DNA of 64,000 bases from Arachnia propionica (GCF_003932785.1 NZ_RQYT01000001.1:62001-126000); one strand, 5' to 3'. Positions 36,106-45,821 are shown, numbered from the stretch's first letter. Translations and numbers: made by a program. The notes: generated by a model from the sequence alone, not told the origin.

Positions 36106-39021
36106 TCATCGGCCGCCACCCCAGAACACCTCGTCCACCACGCGGGACGCCAACCGCATCACCCGCCTTGTGTCATCGACAAGCCTCGAATGCTCAGTGG
36201 GCGGGTACCCAAGCAGGCCGGCGACGGCGGCGAGTTCCCGGTAGTCCACGGGGAGGGCGTCACTCGGGCGACCACGGGTCAGCATGACGGCGTTGCGGAG
36301 TCGGCTGACGTGGAGCCAGGCCTCACGCAGGGTCCTCCCCTGCTCCGCCGTCAGCACCCCCACCCGGCAAGCTGCGTCGAGGGCAGCCAGGGTGGCGGGG
36401 GTGCGCAGCTCCCCGTGGGCGGCGGCATGGTCGAGCTGCAGGAGCTGGACGGTCCACTCCACATCGGCCAGCCCGCCGGGACCGAGCTTGAGGTGCCGGG
36501 CGCGATCCAGGTTCCGGGGGATCCGCTCCCGTTCCATCCGCGACTTCAGCCTGCGGATCTCCGCGCGTTGCGACGCGGCCAGGCCTCCCGGGGGATGACG
36601 GAGCGGCTCGACGCCGTCGAGGACCTGCTGGGCGAGTCCCAGTTCTCCCGCGACGGGCCGTCCCCTGAGCAGGGCCTGCGCCTCCCATGTGCTCACCCAT
36701 CGTTCGTAGTAGGTGAGGTAGGAGGAGACGGTCCGCACCAGCGGTCCCCCCTTGCCCTCCGGGCGCAGGTCGGGGTCGATGACGAATGCGGGATCGGGGC
36801 CGGGACGGCCGACGATGTCGCAGGCGGACCGCACCAGCCGGGTGGCCGCGTCGATCCCCGACGCATCGACGTCGTCGGGGATGACGAACATGGCATCGCC
36901 GTCGGAGGAGTAGCCGAGCTCTCCCCCGCCCCAGCGTCCCATCCCGATCACCCCGACCTCGGGTGCCTGGATCTCGGCCCGGGCGAGTTGGAGTCCGGCC
37001 TCGAGGGTGGCCTCCGCGAGATCCGACAGGGCCCGGCCGACCGTCTCGACCTCGGCCGTGCCGAGCACGTCGGCGAGGGCGATCCGGCAGAGTTCGGAGC
37101 GACGCAGGGCGCGCATGGAGGCGATGGCAACGTCCCGGTCGGCGGCCCGGCCGATCGCGCCGGACATGACGCGGAGCAGCTGGTCGCGGGGACGCGGCAC
37201 GAGGTCGTCGGTGCTGGCGAGCATCTGCACCATCTCGGGGGCGCGCATGAGGAGGGTGACGACGTAGCGACTCGATGAGGCGATGTGGGCGAGACGTTGG
37301 GCCATCCAGCCCTCGTCCCTGAGGGCACGCAGGTACCAGGAGGTGGCGCCGAGGGCGTCGGAGAGCTGGCGGAAGGCGAGCAGCCCGAAGTCGGGGTTGG
37401 GTCCCTCCGCGAACCATCCCAGCATGACGGGCATGAGCTGCCGTTGGATCTCCACGGCACGGGAGGTGCCGTTGGTGAGGGCCTGGATGTGTCCGAGCGC
37501 GGAACGGGGATCCGTGAAGCCGAGGGCCTTGAGCCGATCCTGCGCCGCGGTCGTCGACAGACGCAGTTCCTCGGACGGGATGGCGCTCACGGCATCGAGC
37601 AGGGGGGAGAAGAAGATGCGGCGTTGGAGTCGTTCAACGGATCGCACCGACGACCGCCAGGCGGCCTGCACCTCGTCGGTGCTGCGCCCCAGGCTGCGGG
37701 CGAGGTGGCTCCATCCGGTCTCGTCGTTCGGCACGAGGTGGGTGCGGCGCAGCCGCCGCAGCTGGACGCGGTGTTCCAGGACGCGTTGAATCCGGTAGGC
37801 CTCGGCCATGGCTCGTCCGTCGTCGCGCCCGATGTAGCCGTGATCGACGAGGGCCCGCAACGCGTCGAACGTTCCCCTCACCCGCAGTCGGTCGTCGCCA
37901 CGGCCGTGGACGAGTTGGAGCAGCTGGGTGGTGAACTCGGTGTCCCGCAACCCGCCGACGTCGAGTTTGATCTCGCGGCCCTTCTCCTTCGCCGGGATGA
38001 GGGAGATGACCCGCTGCCGCATCGCCCTGGCCTCGGCGAGGAAGCCGTCGCGTTCCGCCGCCTGCCACACCAGGGGTGCGACGAGGTCGCAGAAGGCCTG
38101 CCCCAGTTCCCGGTCCCCTGCCGCGGGGCGGGCCTTGAGGAGGGCCTGGAACTCCCAGTTCCTCGCCCAGGTGCGGTAGTAGGCGCCGCAGGAGGAGAGG
38201 GTGCGGACGAGGGGGCCGGCCTTGCCCTCCGGCCGCAGTGCCGCGTCGACCTGCCAGATGGTGCCCTCAGCGGTGTGGGCGGAGCAGATCCGGGCCAGGG
38301 CGGCGGCCAGCTGCGCGCCGATCCGCATCGCCTCGTCGGGGTTGACCCCCTCGGCGGGTTCGGCCACGTGGATGACGTCCACGTCGGAGACGTAGTTGAG
38401 TTCCCCCGCCCCCGCCTTGCCCATCGCCAGGATGGCGAGCCGGACCTGCTCGTGTCCGGGGGTCTCGTGCCGGGCGCATTCGAGGGCGCACTCCAGCACC
38501 GCATCGGCCAGGTGGGTCAGCTCGGCGGCGACCTCGTCGACGATGTCCTCCGGCGCGGGATGGGTGAGGTCCAGGGCGGCGATGCGGGTCAGGGCGGCCA
38601 GGTAGCCGCGGCGCAGGCCATCCGGGTCGGGGGTTCCGTCCGGGCGGCGCATCCGGGCGCGAAGTTCCGGCAGCCACGCCTCGCCGCGCACCTGGGGGGC
38701 CGTGGCGAGGGCCTCCAGCTCCTCCGGACGGCGCGCGAGGAAGCGGGCCAGGATGGAGGAGGCCCCCACCACCCGCAACACCCGGTCGAGCCAGCCCGGT
38801 TCAGCGACCATGTGGTCGATGAGGTCGGGACGGGCATCGTCGATGCGGGTGAGCGCGTCCAGCGCGTGGTCCCGATCCGCCGCGACCTCGAAGGCGGCCA
38901 GGTCGACGGGAGGAGCCGCGCCGCGGCGGGAGGCCCATTCCTGCCACACCCGGGCGGCGGCGCTCGGCGTCTCGAACCCCCGCCGGGCGAAGTCACCGAC
39001 GGTACTGGTCACCCTGCTCAC
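36106..39021 (-). CDS. glnE: Bifunctional glutamine synthetase adenylyltransferase/adenylyl-removing enzyme
   Basis: GlnE attaches AMP to, or removes it from, a tyrosine of GlnA, tuning nitrogen assimilation. Two nucleotidyltransferase domains are visible: GKAGAGELNYVSDVDVIHV (~residue 207, deadenylylase) and GMGRWGGGELGYSSDGDAM (~700, adenylylase), each followed by its helical half. About 971 residues, close to the family length. Start assigned to GTG 39021 (or 39012). Lies between the FMN-riboswitch operon and an SCP gene, with glnA and glnA2 nearby. Confidence 0.95.
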   Translation of the reverse strand: MSRVTSTVGDFARRGFETPSAAARVWQEWASRRGAAPPVDLAAFEVAADRDHALDALTRIDDARPDLIDHMVAEPGWLDRVLRVVGASSILARFLARRPEELEALATAPQVRGEAWLPELRARMRRPDGTPDPDGLRRGYLAALTRIAALDLTHPAPEDIVDEVAAELTHLADAVLECALECARHETPGHEQVRLAILAMGKAGAGELNYVSDVDVIHVAEPAEGVNPDEAMRIGAQLAAALARICSAHTAEGTIWQVDAALRPEGKAGPLVRTLSSCGAYYRTWARNWEFQALLKARPAAGDRELGQAFCDLVAPLVWQAAERDGFLAEARAMRQRVISLIPAKEKGREIKLDVGGLRDTEFTTQLLQLVHGRGDDRLRVRGTFDALRALVDHGYIGRDDGRAMAEAYRIQRVLEHRVQLRRLRRTHLVPNDETGWSHLARSLGRSTDEVQAAWRSSVRSVERLQRRIFFSPLLDAVSAIPSEELRLSTTAAQDRLKALGFTDPRSALGHIQALTNGTSRAVEIQRQLMPVMLGWFAEGPNPDFGLLAFRQLSDALGATSWYLRALRDEGWMAQRLAHIASSSRYVVTLLMRAPEMVQMLASTDDLVPRPRDQLLRVMSGAIGRAADRDVAIASMRALRRSELCRIALADVLGTAEVETVGRALSDLAEATLEAGLQLARAEIQAPEVGVIGMGRWGGGELGYSSDGDAMFVIPDDVDASGIDAATRLVRSACDIVGRPGPDPAFVIDPDLRPEGKGGPLVRTVSSYLTYYERWVSTWEAQALLRGRPVAGELGLAQQVLDGVEPLRHPPGGLAASQRAEIRRLKSRMERERIPRNLDRARHLKLGPGGLADVEWTVQLLQLDHAAAHGELRTPATLAALDAACRVGVLTAEQGRTLREAWLHVSRLRNAVMLTRGRPSDALPVDYRELAAVAGLLGYPPTEHSRLVDDTRRVMRLASRVVDEVFWGGGR

Positions 39022-39072
39022 GGGGCCCAGCCTATCCGGGGGCGCCCCTGAGCTGGCGCTGCCGGGATCTCC

Positions 39073-39078
39073 TATCCT
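39073..39078 (+). promoter_or_regulatory. -10 element TATCCT of the SCP gene
   Basis: TATCCT ends 6 nt before ATG 39085; the intervening GAGGAC could also serve as a weak ribosome site. Confidence 0.45.
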
Positions 39079-39084
39079 GAGGAC

Positions 39085-39555
39085 ATGTTCCGCCCGGACC
39101 CGCGCGTCGTGACCGCCCTCGAGGACCTTGCCCGAGCCCTCCCGGAGGACGCGGCCACCGAGGTGGAGGCCGCTATCCGTTGCGCACTCGCCGCCAAGCG
39201 GCCAGACCTCACCGACGTTCTGCTGGTGGCAGCCCGTCACGAGCCCCGACTCGGGGCGCCGCTGCTGGGTGCCGCCTGTCGTGCCGTCGCGGCCCGGCTG
39301 GCCACGCTCCACCCGGGCGGCACCGTCGAGCTGCGGGTGCCGCCGTTCACGGCCGTCCAACTCGGTTTCGGGGACGGCCCCCGCCACACGCGGGGGACGC
39401 CACCCAACGTCGTGGAGCTGGATGCGACGACCCTGCTCGACCTCACCGTCGGCCGGACCACCTGGGAGGCGGCGAGGCCCAATGCCTCGGGCGTCCACAC
39501 CCATCGGCTGGCCGAGGTGTTCCCCCTCCCGGTTCCCTCGGTCACAGCACCGTGA
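39085..39555 (+). CDS. Sterol-carrier-family (SCP_3-like) protein
   Basis: A 156-residue soluble protein with the small actinobacterial SCP fold: VELRVPPFTAVQLGFGDGPRHTRGTPPNVVELDATTLLDLTVGRTTWE spans its C-terminal half, where the ARPNASG loop is the family hallmark. The N-terminal half is helical. The gene is typically beside glnE in actinobacteria. Function unknown, possibly lipid binding. Its end overlaps the 3' end of the convergent glnA2 by a few bases. Confidence 0.75.
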   Translation: MFRPDPRVVTALEDLARALPEDAATEVEAAIRCALAAKRPDLTDVLLVAARHEPRLGAPLLGAACRAVAARLATLHPGGTVELRVPPFTAVQLGFGDGPRHTRGTPPNVVELDATTLLDLTVGRTTWEAARPNASGVHTHRLAEVFPLPVPSVTAP

Positions 39556-40867
39556 TGTGCCGCTCGACCTCCCACGGTGTCACCTGCTGCCGGTAGGCCT
39601 CGAACTCGGCCCGCTTGTTGCGCATGAAGTACTCGAAGACGTGCTCCCCCAGGGTCTCGGCCGCGAGTTCGGAGTTCTCCATGAGCCGCAGGGCGGAGTC
39701 GAGACTGCGCGGGAGCGCCTCGATGCCGAGGGCCCTGAGCTCCCGCTCCGAGAGCCCCCACACCGCGTCCTCGGTCTCCTCCTGCAGCGGGTACTCGTTC
39801 TCGATGCCCGCGAGTCCCGCGTTCAGCAGGAGGGCGAAGGTGAGATACGGGTTGCAGGCCGAGTCCGCCGCCCGGTACTCCACCCGGGCCGAGCTGACCT
39901 TGCCCGGCGAGAACTGCGGGATCCGGATCAGCGCCGACCGGTTGGATCTGCCCCAGCAGGCGTGGGTGGGTGCCTCCGAGCCGTGCATGAGTCGTTTGTA
40001 GGAGTTCACCCACTGGTTGGTGACCGCGGTGATCTCCGGGGCGTGGTGCAGCAGCCCCGCGACGAACTGTCGGGCCGTTCGCGACAACCGGTACTCGTCG
40101 GCGCCGTCGTGGAAGACGTTGGTGTCGCCCTCGAACAACGACATGTGGGTGTGCATCCCCGACCCCGGGTGCTGGGAGAACGGCTTCGGCATGAACGTCG
40201 CGTGGATGCCCTGCGACACCGCGACCTCACGGATGACGACACGGAACGTCATGATGTGATCGGCCATGGTGAGGGCGTCGGCGTGGCGGAGGTCGATCTC
40301 GTGCTGGCCCGGCGCCGCCTCGTGGTGGCTGAACTCGACGGGAATGCCCATCGCCTCCAGCATCGTGATCGCGTCCCGCCGGAAATCGGTGCCGTCGCCC
40401 ATCGTGGTGTGGTCGAAGTAGCCACCGTCGTCGAGGGGCACCGGGGGGTTGAGCTGGCTGAGGAGGAAGAACTCGATCTCGGGGTGGACGTGGAACGTGA
40501 ACCCCATGTCGGCGGCCTTGCGCAGCGCTCGCTTCAGGACGTAGCGAGGGTCGGCGAAACTCGGCGACCCGTCGGGGAGCTGGATGTCGCACAGCATCCT
40601 CGCCGTGCCCTGCTCCGCCTGGCGCCACGGCAGCAGCTGGAAGGTCGACGGGTCCGGGTGCGCCACCATGTCCGACTCGTAGACCCGCGCGAACCCCTCG
40701 ATCGCGGAACCGTCGAAGCCGACGCCCTCCGCGATGGCCCCCTCCACCTCCGCCGGGGCGATCGCCACGGATTTCAACGACCCCAGCACGTCGGTGAACC
40801 AGAGCCTGACGAACCTGATGTCCCGCTCCTCCATCTGACGCAGGACGTACTCCGTTTGCCTGTCCAT
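39542..40867 (-). CDS. glnA2: Glutamine synthetase type I, glnA2-like
   Basis: A 441-residue second synthetase: FDGSAIEGFARV near residue 50, HPEIEFFLLS near 125, the ATP-site block FMPKPFSQHPGSGMH and HACWGRSNRSALIRIP. The region aligned with the adenylylation loop reads AVWGLSERELRALG and has no tyrosine, so this enzyme is probably not under GlnE control, unlike glnA at 28912. It lies next to glnE, as in Mycobacterium glnA1-glnE-glnA2. Confidence 0.92.
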   Translation of the reverse strand: MDRQTEYVLRQMEERDIRFVRLWFTDVLGSLKSVAIAPAEVEGAIAEGVGFDGSAIEGFARVYESDMVAHPDPSTFQLLPWRQAEQGTARMLCDIQLPDGSPSFADPRYVLKRALRKAADMGFTFHVHPEIEFFLLSQLNPPVPLDDGGYFDHTTMGDGTDFRRDAITMLEAMGIPVEFSHHEAAPGQHEIDLRHADALTMADHIMTFRVVIREVAVSQGIHATFMPKPFSQHPGSGMHTHMSLFEGDTNVFHDGADEYRLSRTARQFVAGLLHHAPEITAVTNQWVNSYKRLMHGSEAPTHACWGRSNRSALIRIPQFSPGKVSSARVEYRAADSACNPYLTFALLLNAGLAGIENEYPLQEETEDAVWGLSERELRALGIEALPRSLDSALRLMENSELAAETLGEHVFEYFMRNKRAEFEAYRQQVTPWEVERHITVL

Positions 40868-40922
40868 GTGCCCAGTCTGCCCCAGAACCCTCCCGCGGAG
40901 AGCGGGCGGCCCCTGTCAGCCG

Positions 40923-40928
40923 CATAAT
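40923..40928 (+). promoter_or_regulatory. -10 element CATAAT, leaderless start
   Basis: CATAAT ends 7 nt before ATG 40936 of the DUF2510 gene; no ribosome site. Confidence 0.45.
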
Positions 40929-40935
40929 GGTCGGC

Positions 40936-41769
40936 ATGGCAGAACCCGGATGGTACCCGGACCCGGAGGGCTCCGACGAGCCCCGTTACTGGGACGGGCA
41001 GCAGTGGACGGACCGCAGTGAAGGCCGCCCGGACACCCAGAAACCGCTGTGGCCGCTCATCTCCGGGATCCTCATCGCGACCGTCATCGTCGCCGCGATG
41101 GTGTGGCAGCCGTGGCGGAACAGTTCCTCCGCCCTGCCCACGGACACGAACTCCGCCATGCCTTCTGGGGATCAGTGGGATGAGCTCGAACCCTCCGAGA
41201 CCCCCACGTCACCGCAGCCGACCGACGGGCTGGGACGCCCGGTGGCGTGCCCCATCGTCGAGAGCGACGACCTGCTCCCCCAGGGCGAGTGGTACGTCTC
41301 GAAGGGCATGAAGTACCGGGGCGTGCCGGGCTGGTCGTCGCGGGGATCCTGGTCCATCGACTTCGCCTCGGAGCGTTCCGGACAGACCGACCGCGTGACC
41401 GGCAGCTGGGTGGCGGTCACAGCCATCGGTCAGATCTCCAAGGAGAACTTCTCCAACGATGCGCGGACCGCGGCCCAACAGCTCGTCTCCTGCCTCTCGA
41501 CCTCCTACTACTACAGCACCCTCAGCCGCGTCGAGACGTTGGAGGACCGGGAACACGTCACGAAGGACGGCGTGACCGGCTGGCTGATCCGGGCCAACTT
41601 CTGGAACGAACCCGGGACGCAGGAGGTGAGCGGGGACGAGGTCGTGGTGCTCATGCTCGATGACGGCAACGAGGGCCACTTCACCCTCTTCCACACCCAG
41701 GCCCCCATCGAGGACCCCGCCCGCAAGGAGAAGGTCGCCGCCTGCCTCGACTCCTTGCAGCGCTCCTGA
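40936..41769 (+). CDS. DUF2510 membrane-anchored protein
   Basis: 277 residues. The N-terminal GWYPDPEGSDEPRYWDGQQWTD is the DUF2510 tag, which is cytoplasmic. A membrane helix follows at about residues 37-58 and then an extracellular part with CPIVESDDLLPQ and a C-terminal CLDSLQRS (two cysteines that may pair). Function unknown. I prefer ATG 40936 over 40927, which lies within the -10 box. Confidence 0.7.
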   Translation: MAEPGWYPDPEGSDEPRYWDGQQWTDRSEGRPDTQKPLWPLISGILIATVIVAAMVWQPWRNSSSALPTDTNSAMPSGDQWDELEPSETPTSPQPTDGLGRPVACPIVESDDLLPQGEWYVSKGMKYRGVPGWSSRGSWSIDFASERSGQTDRVTGSWVAVTAIGQISKENFSNDARTAAQQLVSCLSTSYYYSTLSRVETLEDREHVTKDGVTGWLIRANFWNEPGTQEVSGDEVVVLMLDDGNEGHFTLFHTQAPIEDPARKEKVAACLDSLQRS

Positions 41770-41863
41770 GCGCCATCCCCTTGCCGATCCACGCCACCGC
41801 GTACCCTCTACGGGAACGTGGACCCTGACATCGCGGGGACCGCTTGGAGACGATGGAGGTCAG

Positions 41864-42766
41864 ATGATTGACGTGCTCGCCCTGGACGTGGGACAGACGG
41901 GGGTGCGTTCCCTGCTCACGGTGGCGGATTCGACGCGTCCCGGAGCCGAACTGCCGGGCATCGTCGCGACGCAGCCGCTGCTCCCGCAGGTCGCGGCACA
42001 CATCGCCACCCTCGCCGACGGAGAATCGATCGCGGCCGTCTCGATCGGGGCCTCGGGCCTCGGGGCGGCCGACTCCGCGCGCACCCTGGCCGATCTGCTG
42101 CCGGGGCGGGTCCGTTCGGTCCACATCGCCCACGACTCGGTGACCAGCTATCTCGGCGCCCTCGGCGACGTCTCCGGTGCCGTGGTGGCCGCCGGCACGG
42201 GGGCCGTCACGTTGGCCGCGGGGCCTGGTGGGGTGCGACGCGTCGACGGCTGGGGCCATCTGCTCGGCGACGAGGGTGCGGGGTTCTGGATCGGTCGTGA
42301 GGCCTTGTCGGCGGTGCTCCGCGCCTGGGATGGCCGTGGGCCCGCCACCTCCCTCAGCGATGTCGCCGAGAGGGAGTTCGGGGACCTCGACGGCCTGTAC
42401 CTCACCATCCAGGCCGCACCGGATCGGGTGTCCAGGATCGCCGCCTGGGGACGGCACGTCGCCGAGCACGCCGCGACCGACCCGGTCAGCGCCGACATCT
42501 CCCACCGCGCGGGGGCGAGACTCGCGGAGTCCGTGGCGGCGGGACTGCGCGCCGTCGGTGCGGACGCCGTGGCCAGCCGCGTCGGCAACGTCTTCAGAAA
42601 CCCCGTCATCGCCGAGAGCTTCACCACCGAGATGCAGCGTCTCGTTCCCGGGATCGACCTCCGGGAGCCCCTCGGCGACGGCCTCGCCGGGGCCGCCCTC
42701 CTGCCCGGTCTCGGTGCTGCCTCGGCGCTGGCGGAGGTCGTCGACCACTACACTGTGGCGGCGTGA
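41864..42766 (+). CDS. BadF/BadG/BcrA/BcrD-type ATPase (N-acetylglucosamine kinase-like)
   Basis: 300-residue ASKHA-fold enzyme: phosphate-1 motif [12 protein letters not shown] at the N-terminus, [13 protein letters not shown] as phosphate-2, then [20 protein letters not shown], which is typical of N-acetylglucosamine kinases. It probably phosphorylates an amino sugar released in wall turnover; substrate is inference. A GGAGG ribosome site is 3-4 nt before the ATG. Its stop overlaps the map start. Confidence 0.83.
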   Translation: MIDVLALDVGQTGVRSLLTVADSTRPGAELPGIVATQPLLPQVAAHIATLADGESIAAVSIGASGLGAADSARTLADLLPGRVRSVHIAHDSVTSYLGALGDVSGAVVAAGTGAVTLAAGPGGVRRVDGWGHLLGDEGAGFWIGREALSAVLRAWDGRGPATSLSDVAEREFGDLDGLYLTIQAAPDRVSRIAAWGRHVAEHAATDPVSADISHRAGARLAESVAAGLRAVGADAVASRVGNVFRNPVIAESFTTEMQRLVPGIDLREPLGDGLAGAALLPGLGAASALAEVVDHYTVAA

Positions 42767-43617
42767 ACCCCGTTGCACCACATCCCGTGTCCCCCAGGCT
42801 CGACGTCCCGGCACACATCGCGCGTCCCCCCTATGTGGGCAGGAAGTCCCCGGAGCGTTACCGGGGTGACGATGTCCAGACTCCCGAGGTCATCGAGGCG
42901 ATGCGGGAGGCCGGGGCCATCGCCTGCGAGGCCATGCACGAGGCGGGGAAGGCCGTCGCGCCCGGCGTCACGACCGATCAGCTGGACCGCATCGTCCACG
43001 AATACATCCTCGACCACGGCGCCTACCCGTCGACGCTGGGCTACCGGGGCTTCCCGAAGTCCTGCTGCACGTCGGTCAACGAGGTGATCTGTCACGGCAT
43101 CCCCGATGCGCGCCCCCTCGAGGATGGCGACATCGTCAAGATCGACGTGACCGCCTACAAGAACGGGGTGCACGGGGACAACTGCCACACCTTCCTCTGC
43201 GGGGAGGTGGACGAGGCGTCGCGGCTGCTGACGGAGCGGACCCAGGAGGCGATGAACCGGGCCATCCGGGCGGTGAAGCCGGGACGCACCACCTCGGTCA
43301 TCGGCACCGTCATCGAGTCCTACGCGAAACGGTTCGGTTACGGCGTGGTGCGGGACTACACGGGGCACGGTGTGCACACCGTGTTCCACTCCGGCCTGGT
43401 GATCCTCCACTACGACGAGCCCCGCTACGAGACCCTGCTGCGGCCGGGGATGACGTTCACCATCGAACCGATGCTCACCCTGGGCCAGCAGGACTCCGAG
43501 GTGTGGGACGACGGGTGGACCGTGGTGACCCTGGATCGTTCCCGCTGCGCCCAGTTCGAGCAGACCATCGTCGTCACCGACTCCGGGGCGGAGATCATCA
43601 CCGCCCCCCGGACCTGA
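42763..43617 (+). CDS. map: Methionine aminopeptidase
   Basis: Removes initiator methionine from new proteins. The 284-residue protein has a ~40-residue N-terminal extension, then the pita-bread domain: [21 protein letters not shown] with both metal aspartates near residues 120-131, [14 protein letters not shown] and [10 protein letters not shown]. The GTG overlaps the preceding stop. A TACACT at 42749-42754 lies 8 nt before the GTG and may provide a second, leaderless promoter. Actinobacteria often carry two map copies. Confidence 0.94.
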   Translation: MNPVAPHPVSPRLDVPAHIARPPYVGRKSPERYRGDDVQTPEVIEAMREAGAIACEAMHEAGKAVAPGVTTDQLDRIVHEYILDHGAYPSTLGYRGFPKSCCTSVNEVICHGIPDARPLEDGDIVKIDVTAYKNGVHGDNCHTFLCGEVDEASRLLTERTQEAMNRAIRAVKPGRTTSVIGTVIESYAKRFGYGVVRDYTGHGVHTVFHSGLVILHYDEPRYETLLRPGMTFTIEPMLTLGQQDSEVWDDGWTVVTLDRSRCAQFEQTIVVTDSGAEIITAPRT

Positions 43618-43624
43618 TCGGGCC

Positions 43625-44377
43625 TCAGGAATCCCCCGACGGGCGGGCGCGCCGCCCCATCCCGTCGCGGCTGTCCTGGGGCGCGCGGAGGGGGCGGAAC
43701 AGGATCCGCTCCTCCCATTCGATGTCCGGGTGCCAGTCCCGGAGAAACGCCCGGTTCACCCCGGCCTGGACCACCATGTGTACGGGCACGGTGTAGGGCG
43801 AGTGCTCCGTCCGGAGCTCCCGGACGAGGGCGCCGTCGATGCTCCACCGCACCGCGTCGGGAAGGACCTCGACCCGGTAGCGGTGCCACTGCGAGACGTC
43901 GACGGGGATCACCTCCGGATCATGGGCGGGACGGCTGGTGTCGGGGTCGGCCCAGTGGAGGTTCGTCATCGTCCGGCCGGATCCGACCCGACCCTCCATG
44001 AGGTTGATCTCACCGACGGGCCACTCCTCGTCCGACTCGGGCCACAGCATGGCCACCATCTCGACGCGATCGGTCGCCGGCGCCTTGAGCTCCATCTCCC
44101 AGAGCCCGAATGCGGGCGCGTTGTGCAGCCCCGCCCAGGACGGGCACAGCAGGGCGTGGTGGAGGGCCGTCTCATGATCGACCCCGGCCTCACGGTGCAG
44201 ATCGTAGGCGGCACGGTCGAGCCGCAGCCGCAGCTCGAAGGTCCGTCCGTCCCCGAGCAGGCGGGTCATGTCCGGGCTGTAGCGCCCGAGGGTCCCGAAC
44301 TCGGGCCGCTGGACGGACCAGCCGCCGTAGGTCCGGTACGCCATCAGCTCCGGGCGGGGGTATCGAGAGGTGGGCAT
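43625..44377 (-). CDS. GH16-fold (concanavalin-like) protein, altered catalytic motif
   Basis: 250 residues without signal peptide. GLWEMELKAPATDRVEMVAMLW, VGEINLMEG and HRYRVEVLPDAVRWSIDGALV resemble family-16 glycoside hydrolase beta-sandwiches. The catalytic E-I-D-x-M-E motif appears as E123-I-N125-L-M-E128: both glutamates remain but the aspartate is Asn. It could be a cytoplasmic beta-glucan or other sugar-binding/hydrolysing enzyme. Converges with map (7 bp apart). Confidence 0.6.
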   Translation of the reverse strand: MPTSRYPRPELMAYRTYGGWSVQRPEFGTLGRYSPDMTRLLGDGRTFELRLRLDRAAYDLHREAGVDHETALHHALLCPSWAGLHNAPAFGLWEMELKAPATDRVEMVAMLWPESDEEWPVGEINLMEGRVGSGRTMTNLHWADPDTSRPAHDPEVIPVDVSQWHRYRVEVLPDAVRWSIDGALVRELRTEHSPYTVPVHMVVQAGVNRAFLRDWHPDIEWEERILFRPLRAPQDSRDGMGRRARPSGDS

Positions 44378-44489
44378 GCGTCATCATGCCTCAGAAGGTG
44401 GGCCGCTCCGAGGCAGGCGGACCGGGAAACGACGATGGGACGACAACGACTCCTTCACCCCGCCCCCACCCACACCCGCCAACGACACA

Positions 44490-44503
44490 CCGTTTGGAAA
44501 CGG
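44490..44503 (+). promoter_or_regulatory. Palindrome CCGTTT-GG-AAACGG before the propeller gene
   Basis: A perfect 6-bp inverted repeat with 2-nt spacer, lying 5 bp before the -10-like TATCCT (44509-44514), 7 nt ahead of GTG 44522. Suited to a repressor operator. Confidence 0.4.
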
Positions 44504-44521
44504 CGTCTTATCCTTGTCGGG

Positions 44522-45661
44522 GTGAGGATCAGGTACTTCGCTCAGGATCCGGTGGTTGCGTCGTCGGAACAGCTTTCGGACGGCTACGTCACGGAGGTGA
44601 CGAGTGTCTCGTCGTGTGTGCTGGATGGCCGCGCGTGTGTGGTGACGATGAATCTGGCGGGGCGGATCCGGGTGCTGGATCCGGTCAGTGGTGTGGACGT
44701 GCGGGAGCCGCTGGGGTCGACGGCTCATGAATCGACGTACTGGGCTCAGGACTGGTCCAGTTTTCTGGAGTGCGTGGTCATCGACGGTGATCCGCACGTC
44801 GTGGTGAGTGCGTTCTTCGGGGATGTCGAGTGCTGGAATCTGCGGACCGGGCAGCAACGCTGTGACGCGCCGGACCGGGTGCGGAAGGAGCCCGGGGTCT
44901 GGCTGCAATCCCTGCTGGTGCGGCCCGCGACGGAGGGTCGTTGGCAGGTGGCCTTCGCGACGGACGACGGTTGGGTCCATGTCATCGACCCATTGACCGG
45001 GCGGGCGGTGAAACCGTCGGCGGAGTCCCCCGTGACGGGGCTGGAGGAGATCGCCCTTGTGCCCGGGGAGAAGGAGCTGCTGGCTGCTGTGACGTGGCGC
45101 GGTGAGGTCGTCGCATGGGAGGCCGAGACGATGTCCTTGGTGGAGACTGAGGTGGTGCCCCTCGGTTTTGATGTCGAGCAGGTGCTGGGTTTCGTTGGTG
45201 ACGGTGGAGCCCCGTGCCTGGCCGCGGCGTGCAGCGGTGGACGTCTGGAGCGTCGGAGTCTGCTCACCGGTGAGGCGTTGGAGGCATGGGAGGCGTCCGG
45301 ATTCTTCGTTCTCGCGGAGGCTGATGGGTTCGGTTCGGTCGCGGTGGTGATGGATGACGGCCGGTTCCAGGCGCGTCGGTTGTCCGACGGGGAGGTTCTG
45401 CTCAGTGTGGATCCTCCGGCAGCTGACCTGTGGCGGGTCCTGCCGTGCACGAACGCCGAGGGTGCCCGGAGGTGGGTCTGCCTCTTCGACCGAGAGCTCC
45501 ATGTCCTCGACCTGACGAGCGGCCGCTGGTTCGACCCGGTCAGCATCAGCTACCCGGTTCAGGGTAAGGAGGAGGACGAGGTCCACGACATGGGTGCGGT
45601 GCCCGGGGGAGGCGTGGCGTTGGGCCTGGTCAACGGCTGGGCCATGGTCGACCTCGACTGA
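44522..45661 (+). CDS. Cytoplasmic beta-propeller (WD40/PQQ-like) protein
   Basis: 379 residues made of repeated ~45-residue units of the form GRIRVLDPVSG, GDVECWNLRTGQQ, GWVHVIDPLTGR, GEVVAWEAETMS, GRFQARRLSDGEV, without signal peptide or membrane helix. No enzymatic motif visible. A leaderless GTG start is inferred from TATCCT. Codon use leans more to GTG/GGG/TTG than neighbours. It could scaffold protein interactions; role unknown. Confidence 0.68.
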   Translation: MRIRYFAQDPVVASSEQLSDGYVTEVTSVSSCVLDGRACVVTMNLAGRIRVLDPVSGVDVREPLGSTAHESTYWAQDWSSFLECVVIDGDPHVVVSAFFGDVECWNLRTGQQRCDAPDRVRKEPGVWLQSLLVRPATEGRWQVAFATDDGWVHVIDPLTGRAVKPSAESPVTGLEEIALVPGEKELLAAVTWRGEVVAWEAETMSLVETEVVPLGFDVEQVLGFVGDGGAPCLAAACSGGRLERRSLLTGEALEAWEASGFFVLAEADGFGSVAVVMDDGRFQARRLSDGEVLLSVDPPAADLWRVLPCTNAEGARRWVCLFDRELHVLDLTSGRWFDPVSISYPVQGKEEDEVHDMGAVPGGGVALGLVNGWAMVDLD

Positions 45662-45703
45662 AGGTCTCTCCGCGGGCCGAGCCATCCGGGTGGCCTTCTC
45701 TCC

Positions 45704-45821
45704 GCTGGTCGAGCCGAGGCCGCAGGCCTCGTGTCGAGACCACCGCAACCATCCCAGCGAACCCTCACCGGGTCTCGACACGGCCCCTCCACTACGTTCC
45801 GGGGACCGGCTCGACCAACAG
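45704..45821. repeat. Palindromic repeat copy 1
   Basis: Half-sites CTGGTCGAGCCG...GTGTCGAGACC on the left face GGTCTCGACACGG...CGGCTCGACCAACAG on the right, forming a ~118-bp imperfect palindrome. A related element is at 46627-46754; together they bracket the DUF222 remnant. Confidence 0.6.

Noticed and set aside
39022-39504. N-terminal extension of glnE to 1,132 residues
   Set aside because: The added 161 residues are low-complexity antisense to the SCP gene at 39085-39555; GlnE homologues are about 1,000 residues and begin near GTG 39021.
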